Source of the DNA: Maea johnstoni
Taxonomy: Eukaryota; Annelida; Polychaeta; Spionida; Magelonidae
Direction of reading: 5' to 3'
DNA length: 64,000 bases
Assembly: GCA_963942565.1 (NCBI GenBank)
Contig: OZ012686.1
Location: forward strand, 58,788,917-58,852,916
Made by a program: the position numbers and the translations under genes. The stretch's first letter is position 1, and each line of letters begins with the position of its first letter. Positions 1 to 12,132 of the stretch are shown here, one piece after another. Below the pieces are notes generated by a model, which was given only the letters and a program-made list of their open reading frames with translations, searched no databases and was not told the DNA's origin.

Positions 1-282
1 TGCGACTGATATCATGCCTCAATTGTTTAAGCATTATACATGTACATATACGAGGACATAATAGAGACGTTGATGTCTTGCAAGGGGAAGCAGCGTGAGT
101 GCAAATAATATACCAAACAAGTAAGTACAACTAGGATTATAACCATTCCAAAGAAGATCTATACGCTCACATTAGGCCCAGTGCTCAGTTGATGGTTGCG
201 GATGTTTTTAGCACAACTAACATGCCTGCAGTGTAATATATTCCTTAGGATTACTGGTCATGAAAGGGTTAATGCTCCCAGC

Positions 283-376
283 ATGCACACACACACACAC
301 AAACATGCACAGCCCCCCCCCCCCCCCCCCCCCCCCCCCCACACACACACTTACACACATACACACACACACACAT
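283..376. repeat. (CA)n / poly-C compound microsatellite
   Basis: A CA run is followed by about 30 uninterrupted C and then more CA dinucleotides. The short open frames across it are artefacts of low complexity. Nothing else gene-like was found between 1 and 1281; no upstream LPGAT1 exon is recognisable there. Confidence 0.95.
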
Positions 377-1281
377 ATGCTGTGCCGTGCTATGCTCATA
401 TCTAATGCATGACGTTGCTAGAGGTTGTATTGATTCACTTGGTGAGGCACCTGATAATGCCTTACTACTGAATGTCACGAGTGCCGCTCGTTCTGTAAGT
501 CCACTGAGACCTGCCTTCTCTATGAGCTGTGAAAAAAACATCACCTATTATCACACATAGAATGGTTAACCTACACATGCCTAAAGGTTCTCTTAACAAA
601 AAGCAGCTTTAAAAATAAAGCTTGCTTTATATGATTATTCAATAAAGTATTGTTGGTTTAAAGGTTCTGATTACTATAGCTTCATCAGTCATTTTTGTAA
701 GGTGCTTTCAAAATGGAGATATCACTAAAATAGGCACGCTCAAGATTTTTAAAGAGTTATTTAAAATAAAACTGTAATCCCTTGTGTCTCTGTATGGTCT
801 CTCAGGGATTTCACTATGCAGGGCTCAGCACCATGGCCTGCCCTGAACATGTAAAATCACTGTAGGGCACATATTAGGAGGTGCCAAAAGCAATATAATG
901 CTTGCCCTACAAGGCATTAGTACAAGTAAGGAGCAATAGTGCTAGTGCTTTAGAGCCTTAGTCACCCAGTTGGGCAAGCAGCCCTGGTAACACACAAACA
1001 CACCCCAAAGGTTTAGGAGGAAGACCTTTTAATATGCAAAGTATACAAAATACAAATTAACCCTTTGAATATGTGTGAGATGAGATATAAACGTTTTAGT
1101 CCCATTTGATAAGAAGTATATGTCCATTTGCAAACTTGGCTCCTCTAATTTAACATATGGTCTTAAAATCACTTGCTACAGGGCCAAATGCCCCTAAAAT
1201 TAACATTAAAGTCAATCCCTGTTTCCATCATAATCAAATGCAATTTTAGAAAAGTGGCAACATGATTTAATGAAACCTTTT

Positions 1282-1646
1282 CAGGGCTCAACATTAAGAA
1301 AAAACTTCATAAGCCCACCAGGGCTAGTTACCGAAAATTTTACTAGCCCTGAAATATTTTTGCTAGCCCTGGCTGATATTAATGAGTTAATGACAACTCT
1401 TTTCAAATAGTGACCTCTGTTGATATCATAGCCTCTGTTGATAACATGAAAAGAATACAGTGTATTGTGGTAAATTGAGTTAAATTATCATCCAGGTATG
1501 CAGAGATAAAGGTGGGCTTCATATTTTTTTGTGCTGATATTCTAATTTTATCTAGCCCCTCAGGGCTACTCACAGGTAGAATTTACTAGCCCTGACTTTC
1601 AATAACTAGCCCGGGGCTACAGGGCTAGCCTTAACGTCGAGCCCTG
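1282..1646. mobile_element. MITE with hAT-like ends (365 bp)
   Basis: The left end reads CAGGGCTCAACATTAAG and the right end is its near-perfect reverse complement (CTTAACGTCGAGCCCTG). Copies of 'agggctag' and 'ctagccct' fill the inside. The CAGGG terminus is typical of hAT elements. The flanks share only CTTTT, so a clean 8-bp target duplication is not visible. No transposase frame is present, so the element is non-autonomous. It sits in the intron just before the first visible LPGAT1 exon. Confidence 0.8.
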
Positions 1647-1703
1647 CTTTTTCTTTGCTGTGCCATATGAGTGATTGGTTATAAGGTTTGTTTTTTGTTT
1701 CAG

Positions 1704-2800
1704 GTTCGCTAAGAAGAATGACTTGCCTGTGCTGGAGCATGTGACTCTGCCACGGGTCGGTGCCATGAAGACAGTGTGTGACGTTTTATCACCCTGCTCC
1801 CCCACAAATAACGGCCCTCTCTCATCAGGTAAGATAATAACTCTGTTAGAGACAGGTAATTATTCTCTAAATTACTGGTAAGGTATTGTGTTAGATACAG
1901 ATAATGTATTCTCTAAATTACTGGTTAGATATTACGTTAGTTACCTGTAGGTATTCTGTAGGTAACAGTTTATATACTTGTATACATTTGTATAACAGTT
2001 AATATATTGGCTTGTCATGACGTAGCCTAAATGTGGCAGAAAAGGTTATGATAATCAAATTCTAAATCCCCTGTATAGCGATTAAGTGTAAGTTCATTAA
2101 TCATATACCACCTAAATGGGACATCTGAGCTCATGTTATTAAGCCATTCACATCAGGGGCCTACACATATGTAGATATCTTGATAATGAAGCTTTCTTTT
2201 GGAAGCCATTTGCCTAAAAGTTTGTATTCTTGTTGTTTTTACCAATTCACTTTTAGATATTTCCAAATAGATTCTAACAAGTTATGTTCAAAGGTGTCAT
2301 GCTGTGTGCACTTCAGATGCTAATTGGTTAATATATTTTACCAAGTAAATGATCTTTCTGGACTAATTCTTTTCCTTCTGTGTTTGCTTACAGGAAAACA
2401 GCGTCGTACCTTACGCTGGGTGATAGACATTACGGTAGCCTACCCAGAAGGGAAGCCTCTGGGTATGTGGACAATAGGTACTGGCACACGAGCCCCATGT
2501 GTGACAAAACTTTACTGCCGCAAATTCCCTGTCTCTGAAATCCCTCTGGACACGGAGGGCATGACACAGTGGCTGTACCAAGTCTACGTGGAGAAAGAGG
2601 CTCTGCTGGACGCCTGTTATAAAACTGGGAGCTACCCCGTCCTGCCACAGATGGAGACTGACTCCGGGGGCAGCTTCCTCAAGAAACCCAGACTCCTTGC
2701 CATAGAGGACGCACATCTCATCTTTGTGCATGTGGTGTTTTTCCTCTCCACGTTGTTCCACTGGAAGATCCTGTGTGCAGTCTACGGTCTCTTCTTCTGA
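1704..2800 (+). CDS. LPGAT1: LPGAT1-type lysophospholipid acyltransferase, last two coding exons (partial)
   Basis: Two exons are visible: 1704-1828 (after a 'tttcag' acceptor, ending at 'gtaaga') and 2394-2800 (after 'cttacag', ending in TGA). They join in frame through a split Gly codon. The product begins [20 protein letters not shown] and continues through [13 protein letters not shown] and [12 protein letters not shown] to a hydrophobic C-terminus. I recognise this as the C-terminal half of LPGAT1, an ER-membrane enzyme of the PlsC/LPLAT family that transfers acyl groups to lysophosphatidylglycerol and related lysophospholipids. The catalytic HX4D part lies on exons upstream of the window. 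The last ~20 residues form the usual C-terminal hydrophobic segment. The visible ~176 residues match the expected length of this part of the family. Confidence 0.92.
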
Positions 2801-3884
2801 GGAAGGCGGCGGCTCAGCTACATTCCACTCATGCCCGCAGCACCAAGGTCAACAAGGGCATCTCACACATGCAAATACCCTCAAGACATTATATGGGGGT
2901 ATGAAATGTGATGTATTTTTGAATCAAAATAGGTATTTGAATGGTATTTGTGAATTCTGGAGAAGCTTTTACCCTCAAAATATTTATACCAACTTTCTGT
3001 CATCTTGGAGACATTACACAAGTTTTTCGGCCCTACAGGTGCTCTGGGCATTTATTGGTTACGTACCATATATGGGCAAACAAAGTGATAGTGGTAACTT
3101 ACTTGACAGTCTCTGTCAGTCTGATGGTGAAGGCCCTTGTATATTGAATATCTAAAATTGAATGTGTCTGAAAGTTGTGCAAGTTTGATCAAATGCATAT
3201 TTCTAAGTTGTGGAATATGTGAGTCATTGAGACAGTTGCTATTATAGGTAGGGCATTGGGATAATTTAGATTGACTTATCTGTAGCAAAAGTAAAAAAAA
3301 TGCATAACTTTGTTAATTAGTAAACTGACATCTTTGATATGAAATCTACAGTCCTTGCTGGAAATAGATAAGGCAAAATATTTTGCTTAAGATATCATCT
3401 TGAAGAAGGTTCCTCTCTCTCTGCTGTGGCTCAGGAGCATATTGGATCAGACACCTCTAGTTTAAGGACCCCTGAAGGTTAGAGATTTCCTTGAGATGCT
3501 ACCAAATACATCAACGAACATGTTTCCTGAAGTTTAAGGACTCCTCAAAGTTTGGGATTTCATAATGTTATTACTAAATACATCTATGGACATCTTTTCT
3601 TAAGTTTAAGCTCTCTTTATTATTAAAGGTTAAGGATTTCCTCAAGTAATTTCCAAATACTTCTACGGACATGTTTCCTTAAGTTAAAGGGTTACTTGAG
3701 GATAAGCCTTTCCTCATGTTAACTCCGATTAAATCTACTGGCATGTTGCTATGGTTTTAAGGACTTCTTAAAGTCACTGAATCATAAAGTTATAACAAAG
3801 ACCAAGTCACTGACAACCTGCCCAAAGCCTCAGGACAGCAAGCAGTTAGTGGCAATACCTTAGGCCATCTGGCTATCAGAATAG

Positions 3885-4056
3885 CCCCCCCCCCCCCCCC
3901 CCCCTTGCTGCTAGAGAGAGGTAGTGTACTTCATGCTGAAATCAGAACCTGTTGTTTTTCATAGGTCATTTGAGTTTAACCATTGATGTTCTGGTACCAC
4001 AATTTCAGCGGTCAACTCCACTCCACCCCTCTCTCCCCCCCCCCCCCCCCCCCCCC
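3885..4056. repeat. Two poly-C tracts in the LPGAT1 3' flank
   Basis: Runs of about 19 C lie near 3886-3904 and about 18 C near 4037-4056. They are simple sequence, probably in the 3' UTR. No coding signal surrounds them. Confidence 0.85.
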
Positions 4057-4976
4057 TCTACCCCAGGTGCCAATGTGCTCTGATGAGCACATTCCTTATA
4101 CACAATGGTGCATGTTAGGAAAATAACCACTGTCTTTTAAAACAGCTATTAAGACCAGCTGTCATTGAGTTATTATCAGGAAATATTCATCATTGATTTA
4201 GATCGGTCTTATCAGCATACTAGATGGCTAGGCCAAAAACGTTTAAAGGGCTTAGCAAACTATTGCTGAGTGTCTTTATGCAGTTCCTCTAAAATATCAG
4301 ATGAATCTGGATTATCATTACTAATATTTTGGTTGCTAATGCCATCTTGCCAAGCCAACATGCTGCTCAGAGAATATTTTGAGAAGAGTTGTTGATTAGG
4401 TATCATATTAGGTAATGATTATTATTTCTCCTTCATTCAAATGTTTTATCAACATTTCTCCTTCTTTTAATATTCAGACGCTGCTTTTGTGAGAAATTTT
4501 CACTAGACTTTTAGACTGCTGCAAAAATGCATGGGTTAACTTGTTGGTTATTTTTTCTTCACCATTTGCTTTACCATGAAAAAGTACATAACAGTATGAA
4601 CAAATACATAACAGTGTGAATTAATTTGCAGTCAGGTTTATTTTCATAATGATGGTATTTATTTTTGACTAGGTCACATGAAGTTGGTGTTGTTGTTGAT
4701 AGTGCATTGATTGTGTGAGTAGTTGGCAGCGATTGGTGTTGAAGATGAGTGTTAATGCACCTGTTTTGGTGCCATTGGTATTTCTGGTGCACAGTGTGTA
4801 GGAGTTTGATCCTATGTAATATGAAGCTGGTCACTGGCTAATAATATTCTAAGTGTTTTTCTGTATCTTTTGTTAGCCGATGCACAGTTTTGGATAATAA
4901 GATAGATGTCAATGGGCCTGTAGATCTCCTTAACATCTGTCATAAGGATTTATGATCTTATCAAAATTTACTGTGA

Positions 4977-4982
4977 AATAAA
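4977..4982 (+). terminator. Candidate poly(A) signal AATAAA, LPGAT1 proximal
   Basis: AATAAA lies about 2.2 kb past the LPGAT1 stop and is followed within 50 bases by a GT-rich stretch (gttgtgtgttgggttc), as expected of a cleavage/polyadenylation site. Confidence 0.45.
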
Positions 4983-6454
4983 CACATACATTTCACAAAG
5001 GGCTTTAAAGAGAGTTGTGTGTTGGGTTCTTTTTAGATTTTCTCATTCAGTCATTTTGGAAACGAAAATGTGCTTGTGACAAAGATATTGTCAGAATATC
5101 CTGGATATGTTTTGAACATTACAGACATTGAAAATATTATGCCTCGGAGTTACTGAAAAGGTATTGGGTTATTTAAGATTGGACTCCAGTAGTTAACTTA
5201 GACTAGCATTTAATAGTTCTCAAGTGTACTGCGGTTATGACAAAGAAATTTTGTTTTGAATATATGATCGCCTCATCCCAATACTGCACAATAATGTTCC
5301 TTTGACATTTTTGAAAAGATGCCTTTCAAATGTAGTATTTTGAAGGAAATCATCTGTCTGTAATGTAGTTTTGTTTTGCTTTATATGTTCAGAGATGCCT
5401 TAAACCATCCACTAGTAGAGTCCTCCCATGGTTAGGCAGGGAACATAACTTGTTGAAACTTACATTATGGGGTAATATCAAGCCAAGGCGAACAAAATGT
5501 TTCAGTCAACTATTCCTCAAAGGACTGCTTTATTATTATGCTATTCCGTGTGAGCCGGACCAAGTGTGCGCTCTAGTTGTGAATAGGTTGAATACAAGCT
5601 TAGCACTCCCTCTGTTTATTGACTGAAGACCTGGACAATGAAAGTACTAGTTAACATATTATATCCATATTTCAGTTCAATATCCACATAATATTTAAAA
5701 GATGGTCCAATAATCAAAGTTACCTATTTTTCTAGGACCTTATATCAATATTCCAGGCATGTAGGATTGGTGTAAACAATTTACATGGCTGTCATATATC
5801 CACACTTCATGGTAAGAAGAGTGTTTATTATGGTACTATAATAGAGCTAAATTTGCTGAACTGCCATATTCATTCTAAATGTAGAATGGACGAATCTTTA
5901 CTAGAGTGGCCTAAAATGTCACAATAGAATTGTTGCTTACCTTCTTTAGAATAAATGTTATAGTTTTAAAATCATAATTTCAAATCTATTAGCTTAAACT
6001 TATTGCAGATATAGTTTAGTCATATTTTACTAAGTTCGATTAATGTATGAGAAAGCTGTATTATACATTTGTTGATTGTTAGATGTTGTTAATCTAGTTC
6101 TCAAGATTAACTAGTTACTTTGTTGAAACGACAGATGAGGTTAAGCTCATTATGTTGTTACCTGGTAACACCCAGGTAGCCTTAAAAGATTTATTTGATA
6201 TATTCTGTATCTCTGAAGTGAAAAATAACTCCACTCTCTTTTTGTCTAGTTTCTGTTTCTTACGATGTGTATGATAGAAATATTTGCTGTTGTGGATATT
6301 TTTTTATTTTGCTGAATATAAGTGATCACCGTTGGTAGGGTGTGATTTAAATAACGCTAATATTTTAATTAGTATGAAATTAATAGAATGAATACAATGC
6401 ACACAATTGTCGTGAGATATATGCTGCCAAAGTTGGCTATGTATGTATTTGATA

Positions 6455-6628
6455 CCTGAGAATCGAACTTCACTCATCACCTGGACAATCTCTGTCTAAC
6501 CCCAAGTCACCCGCATCCTCCTCACATGCCTGAAATTGGATTCAGAGCTGGGCAGTGGTGAGAGACAGCGAGTGTTCAGTAGTAATGCCTTCGACCACTC
6601 TGCTATCGGGTCTGGCTTGCAAGTCCAA
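6455..6628 (-). repeat. Possible tRNA-derived SINE
   Basis: Read on the minus strand, a box A-like stretch (TAGCAGAGTGGTCGAAGGC) is followed about 150 bases later by a box B-like GTTCGATTCTC. The spacing is too long for a tRNA, but a pol III promoter followed by unrelated body sequence is the plan of a tRNA-derived SINE. A degenerate internal box B may lie near CTCTGAATCC. No second copy was found in the window. Confidence 0.35.
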
Positions 6629-7964
6629 GAGTCATTATTTTGGTTTTATCTAGCAGTCGCAACTGTGATGTTCATTGTGTCTGTCTTCTTGTGTATATAT
6701 GTATAGGTTTATTGGTGTACATAATTGATAGTTACCCTAGGGCTGTCTAGTTGCTGAAGTTCATGATTTTGAAATGGTGAAGGTATTAACATGTTAGTTT
6801 CCTACTATACACAAGATGAAAAACTTCTCTATCTTATTTTTTTTTCCAAATTAACTAAATTTTCTTTGAAAGAGCTTTTTAAATATGTTTAAGATATTGA
6901 TGATGAAGTCATGATAAAAGATCAGTTGTTGCGGTCTCTCCGAGATTGGATTGATTTTATGATCAAGCCAATAGTGTAATGTCTTTTCGGCTGCAATTCA
7001 TGTGCTACATAACATATCTGGCAAACTGGTTTATCTAAAGATATTAGTATCCTATCTTGTCACTTGTAGCTATGTAATGCAAGTGGATGTTTTACCTGTT
7101 TTTCTGATTTCCTTTAGGGAGTGGGAGTCCAGTCTACGAGACCAATTTTATCTAGTCGTTCCTTGTGAATGGGTAGGAAATAGATAGCCATGAAAATCAT
7201 GTGACACCTCCAAATCATCTACTAATCTGCTTGAGAAATGGAGGTGAATTGGTTAATTTGGCAACAGATGCTGTCCTTTTCCTCGTATTAAACGGAACAC
7301 ACATGTTTACCTACAGACACATCTGATGAGTTCAACACATAGGAACCTATCTTGAAACCAAAGCAATATTTTGAGGAATATTTGACTGAGTGTTGTTGTT
7401 TTTCTGTTTTTAAACAATCCAGCTTCATGTCTTTATTAAGTATTAAATGATACTCTTAATTTTTGAGTTGCAATAATATTTTGAAAATTGTATATAGAAA
7501 TTAGTTTGTATAAGATGAACCACACCCTTCATTGTGTTAAAATATATCAAGATAGGCTATACTGTACAAAAATTATGGTTGCAATATTGAATTTACCCTT
7601 TGTGATGTTCAAATAGTTTGATATCAGTCCACTTTATTGTACAAGATGAAAGTTATCTTGCGTGATGTATATGTACAATATTGTAAAGGTCACTATACAA
7701 ATTATACTGTACAGTAAAACTATAAATTGCACTATTTGTACAGTTCTTCTTACCCTGTTAAGTAATAAGTATGAACATTGATCTAAAAACTACCCTGTAC
7801 AGTCAAAATATACAATATGGTATTTGCACATTTTCAGTTTACTTCAGCTTATGTTCAGAATGATTATGATCAGTCTAAGAAGTGCACTGGCTTGCTACAT
7901 TTTATGGCTTTACGGTTTGTACATTGATATACTCATTAATAACAGAGATCAGGTTACAAATTAA

Positions 7965-8105
7965 AGTGTACAGTCTACCAACTTCACAGTATACAAATTA
8001 TAGTGTACAGTCTACCAACTTCACAGTATACAAATTATAGTGTACAGTCTACCAACTTCACAGTATACAAATCATAGTGAACAGTCTACCAACTTAACAG
8101 TATAC
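7965..8105. repeat. 37-bp tandem repeat, about 4 copies
   Basis: The unit containing AGTGTACAGTCTACCAACTT starts at 7965, 8002, 8039 and 8076, an exact 37-bp period. The first three copies are nearly identical and the last has a few changes. The preceding ~400 bases carry looser versions of 'tatacaaatt' and 'gtacag', suggesting an older degenerate array. Confidence 0.9.
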
Positions 8106-9538
8106 TGGTCGGGATGTGTTTATGTAATCCATGAAACCTTTGACTAGTCCGTAAGTGTTGTCCTAATGTAAATCATGCTGTTTTCTGGGATGTTGTAGCA
8201 TTCAAAATAAAGGATGCAGATACACTAGTGTTATCTGCATTCAAGCAGTGTGCTGAATTGATCGACTTGAGACTCCCTGGCTATTGATGGAATACAATGT
8301 GATCAATTTTAACCCCTTTAATTGCTAGTGTGACCTGGTCAAACGTGTGCACGTGCACATTTCAAGAGAAGGCAAAAAGGCCAAAGTAACATCAAAAGCA
8401 AATGTACTTCTATTTGGCTGATCTCAGCTGTGATGTGTTGTCCAACCTTTCATGGTTTAAACAGTAAATTCACTGCAGTCATGTTGTGATAGTACACCCT
8501 TCATATAATGGTAGGAATTTCTTTGTTTGCAGTGATCAAGTTGTTTGCAGTGATCAAGCACATTCATGGCAATTTGTGGTTGTCTATTTCTTTATATGAT
8601 TAAATCTTAGATGAGCATATCTTAATTCAAGGATTAAATGAATATTTTATTTACTCAATACACAAGAACAAAGCTTATCATGTAAGAATGTGGTGACAAG
8701 ATTCTCATAAGCCCATGACTGTTGATTAACATGGCTTGTCATTTTCACTAACTTGTGAAAATTAACAAGCTTGTGATCATTCTATTTTTTACAAATTTGT
8801 GACAATGGCTATTAACAACAAGCTTTGAACAAGAATTGCCAAGTTCCTAATTTCTCAAACTTGTGACAATAGGAAATATCACTTGGTCACACATAGTCAA
8901 GCTTTATTTTGCTAACTTGTGACAGTAGTTGTATGGGTAGGCTTGTAAATATTGTGATTGGAAGTCACAATCTTGAGAATGCTTTTTTACAGTTTAAGTT
9001 TTGATTTGTGTAGAAATCATTCAGGTGTGAAGTAGTGAGATCCAGGCTTGGAAGTCTCCTGCAGCTTCGGAAATGGGAATTTTCTGAGAATTTTCTGTGA
9101 CATTGGTGTTTATGGATCATTTTAAGTCACATGAAAGGTAGAGAGGACACTTGGACTGTAGTATCATAAATCTAAACAGGGATATGATAGCAAAATCTAA
9201 TAGTGATATGCTCTGCGTGACAATTGTGACCCAGAGGGGTCATATAAGATCATCTCTGAACATAGAGTCAACTTGCACTGTCCTGTAACCCAACTTTGCC
9301 TTATCTTTTGATTTCTAACCATGATAACCCATAGGTGCCAGCAGAAAATGTTCTGTATTTTATATCATTATAATATACTATTGTAAGAAAAGTTCATCAT
9401 CCCACTAGTCTCCTAGACAATGTTGTTCTGTTGTAATTTTGCTGGTATTTTTCACAATTAAGAGGTGGTTATTTTATCAGAAAAAATAGAAAATATGCTG
9501 CTTGCTTTATGGAGATGATGGATTAATTCAGTGTTATG

Positions 9539-9544
9539 AATAAA
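9539..9544 (+). terminator. Candidate poly(A) signal AATAAA, LPGAT1 distal
   Basis: AATAAA is followed by GT-rich sequence (tgttggag, tttgttgggttttcc). If it is used, the LPGAT1 3' UTR would be about 6.7 kb. The proximal signal at 4977 is the alternative. Confidence 0.4.
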
Positions 9545-11754
9545 GTGCAACTGTTGGAGAATGCCTTTGTTGGGTTTTCCTTTTACTTTCTATGCCACTT
9601 AATGTAGGGCCAGAAAATACTGGAAAGTTTTATTAATTTTGCATTTTAGAAAAATGATCATTTATCTATAAAATCGGTGACCATACATTATATTTTGGCC
9701 TGTTTCACTCCTCCTTAGGAAACAATCACATCACTAACTAGCATACCACATATGTATGTAAGAATCATCTTTATTTGCTGTGTAAAGTGTGCAACACATT
9801 TTTGAGGCAGGTCTTTTGCGGTTAGTTATTCGTAGAACACCAATCTCCAATTCACTCCTAGCGAAGCTTATCCTACCATTAGGCCTCACGGATTACTTTA
9901 ACTGTGTCAATGACCACTGAGGATTTGAAAAAGGTCTAGATTTCAAAAAGGCTGAGTTTTGGCAAAACTTTCTATAAATCCAGGCTGGAATACTGGGTTA
10001 TTTTATTTTCTCTTCGCTGGAAAATCTCCACAAAGTAAATATTGTGACCTACTGCCTAGAGTGGCCATCATGGATCTAGACACCAACCAAACAAGATTTA
10101 CCAAAAAGAGGTGTTTTAACATGAGGAAAAATGGGGAGAAAGCAATAGTTAGGTATAGCAGATAATGAAAAAGTTGGAAAGGAACTAGAAGTTAGATGCT
10201 GATGGAGTGATATGATCATATCTCAGGAGGGGGGACACCCACACAATCTCCAATGGTCAATATCCCATAAAGATCATAAAATGAAATATGCTGACATGTT
10301 ATTCTTCCTTTATTTACAAAGTATGATACACTCAAGTTAGCACATTGTGGCACCGTCTAATCACCTATCAAGTTCATAACTCAATAAGCCAGGATGAAGT
10401 ACAATGTATACTAAATACAAATTTGAATGTGAATGAAATGAAGGTGCCATTTTGGAAATTACAGCTTTTTATCACTCAAGACCACAAGATAAAACTCTGT
10501 ATTACACTACAGTCAATAATCACTAGACCAAAAAAACAAACCATCATTCCTTTTTGTTGCTGTATTTTCTATTTGTTTTTTCTTCATGAGTTGGTAATGT
10601 CAGAATCTGGCTTAAGCTTGGCTATCTCATGCAATATGTAACTAAGTAAATGATATGGGAGTGTAGCATCAGTCCCAGGTAGTTTGCTTCCCGATTGTTA
10701 TCATACAAATAAAGGTATTCAGTTTATAGTCTTGTAAATATAACCACTAGTAAGAACCACACTCATATCTCCCTGAAAATTATCACTCTTTCAACACCTA
10801 CCAAAAGCCTCCATCACATATGCACAACTGAGTTCTCAGGATTAGTACTTAAGAATATGTCACCCTTACTGTTGAGATCCTGCAAGATTTGCTCACTTGC
10901 ATTTGTTGTCTACAGAAAGAAGCACCTTAGATCAAACCCTTTGCTATTCAAGATGGTTAAAGATTAAGGCAACTACAAGAATTTAAACATCCATGTCCGT
11001 TTAACAACTATTGTCTTGTCTTAAATCCTTCCACCCTGTTGGAGAAATTCTCCAAAAAATACAGAATTAATTTACACTGGTTGCAGTCCAATCACTATAC
11101 ATTACCACCCACCTGGTTTTAAGTCAAGGGAAGGAGAAGAATGTCACTGGCCTAAACCACTTGGAAAACACTCAAGTTCTAAATCCGATAAATGCAAATA
11201 TCTTTATCTGAACACATCCTCTTCACAACTGTATACCTTCAACCATGCATGCGTCAACCATAAATGTACATCCAGAGTGCAGTCAGTGACGTTTTCTTAT
11301 GATAACATTTTGTTTAAAATGCAATATCTTCAGAAATTATTGACCAAATCAGGTTTAAAAATCAATAATTGACCATGCCTCCACTCCAGATGCAATTAAC
11401 AGAATGAGACCAAATAAGGTCTAGCTTGGGACTAGTGGAAACACAAATAACTACATTATTAATCATCTTAATATAATTGATCTAGTACCTACCTATCTGA
11501 ATTATTTTAAATGATTCACCTTGACTTGTAAGTTACTATGCTGGAGTAACTCGTAAAAAAAACCTTCACATCAACAACTTGTGCATAAAAAACAAAACCT
11601 TTGTAATTGAGCATCAAAAAAGTGATAATCAAATAACTTTAAAAAACTTATCACCAATAGAATGTGTTAAGGTCCCTGATCATAAGATACCACTTATGTA
11701 ATATCCCTGGAAGAAGCTGAATGGCTCAATAAAAACCATGTGAGGTTTTTTGTG
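9545..11754. other. Intergenic region between convergent LPGAT1 and DNAAF10
   Basis: There is no convincing exon on either strand; the longest open frames are short and of AT-rich random composition. Around 11375-11405 the minus strand reads like 'gcatctggagt..ggcatgg', a core shared with the dispersed repeat at 60.8 and 63.7 kb. Confidence 0.6.
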
Positions 11755-12132
11755 TCATACTTGATTGATTATTGTCACAATGAGTACTCTAAGACACTGG
11801 TCAAATACTGGCCATTCATGGTCATATTCTGAAGTCTCATACTCTATTGAGTTTCGTCACAATGAGCACTTTCAGACACTGGTCAAATTCTGGCCATGAA
11901 TGGTCATATTCTGAAGTCTCATACTCTATTGAGTTTCGTCACAATGAGCACTCTCAGACACTGGTCAAATTCTGGCCATGCATGGTCATATTCTGAAGTT
12001 TCAAACTCTATTGAGTTTGGTCACGATGAGCACTCTCAGACACTGGTCAAATTCTGGCCATGCATGGTCATATTCTGTAGTCTCAAACTCTATTGAGTTT
12101 GGTCACAATGAGTACTCTCAGACACTGGTCGA
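11755..12132 (-). repeat. 82-bp tandem array carrying the DNAAF10 C-terminus and stop (5 copies)
   Basis: Five units at an exact 82-bp period: in-frame stops at 12083, 12001, 11919, 11837 and 11755 (minus-strand TGA). Each unit encodes [16 protein letters not shown] then stop, or a close variant, followed by a short spacer. The first unit is the true end of DNAAF10; the other four lie in its 3' flank. Units 2 and 3 differ from unit 1 in the shared codons only synonymously, unit 4 has one Arg-to-Lys change, and unit 5 several changes near its end. Confidence 0.95.

Noticed and set aside
196-544. Open frames on both strands over the CA/poly-C tract
   Set aside because: They arise from simple repeats (His/Thr and Gly/Val runs) with no domain or splice support.
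6455-6628. A functional tRNA gene
   Set aside because: Box A and box B are about 150 bases apart and no acceptor stem or anticodon arm can be drawn; at most a SINE.
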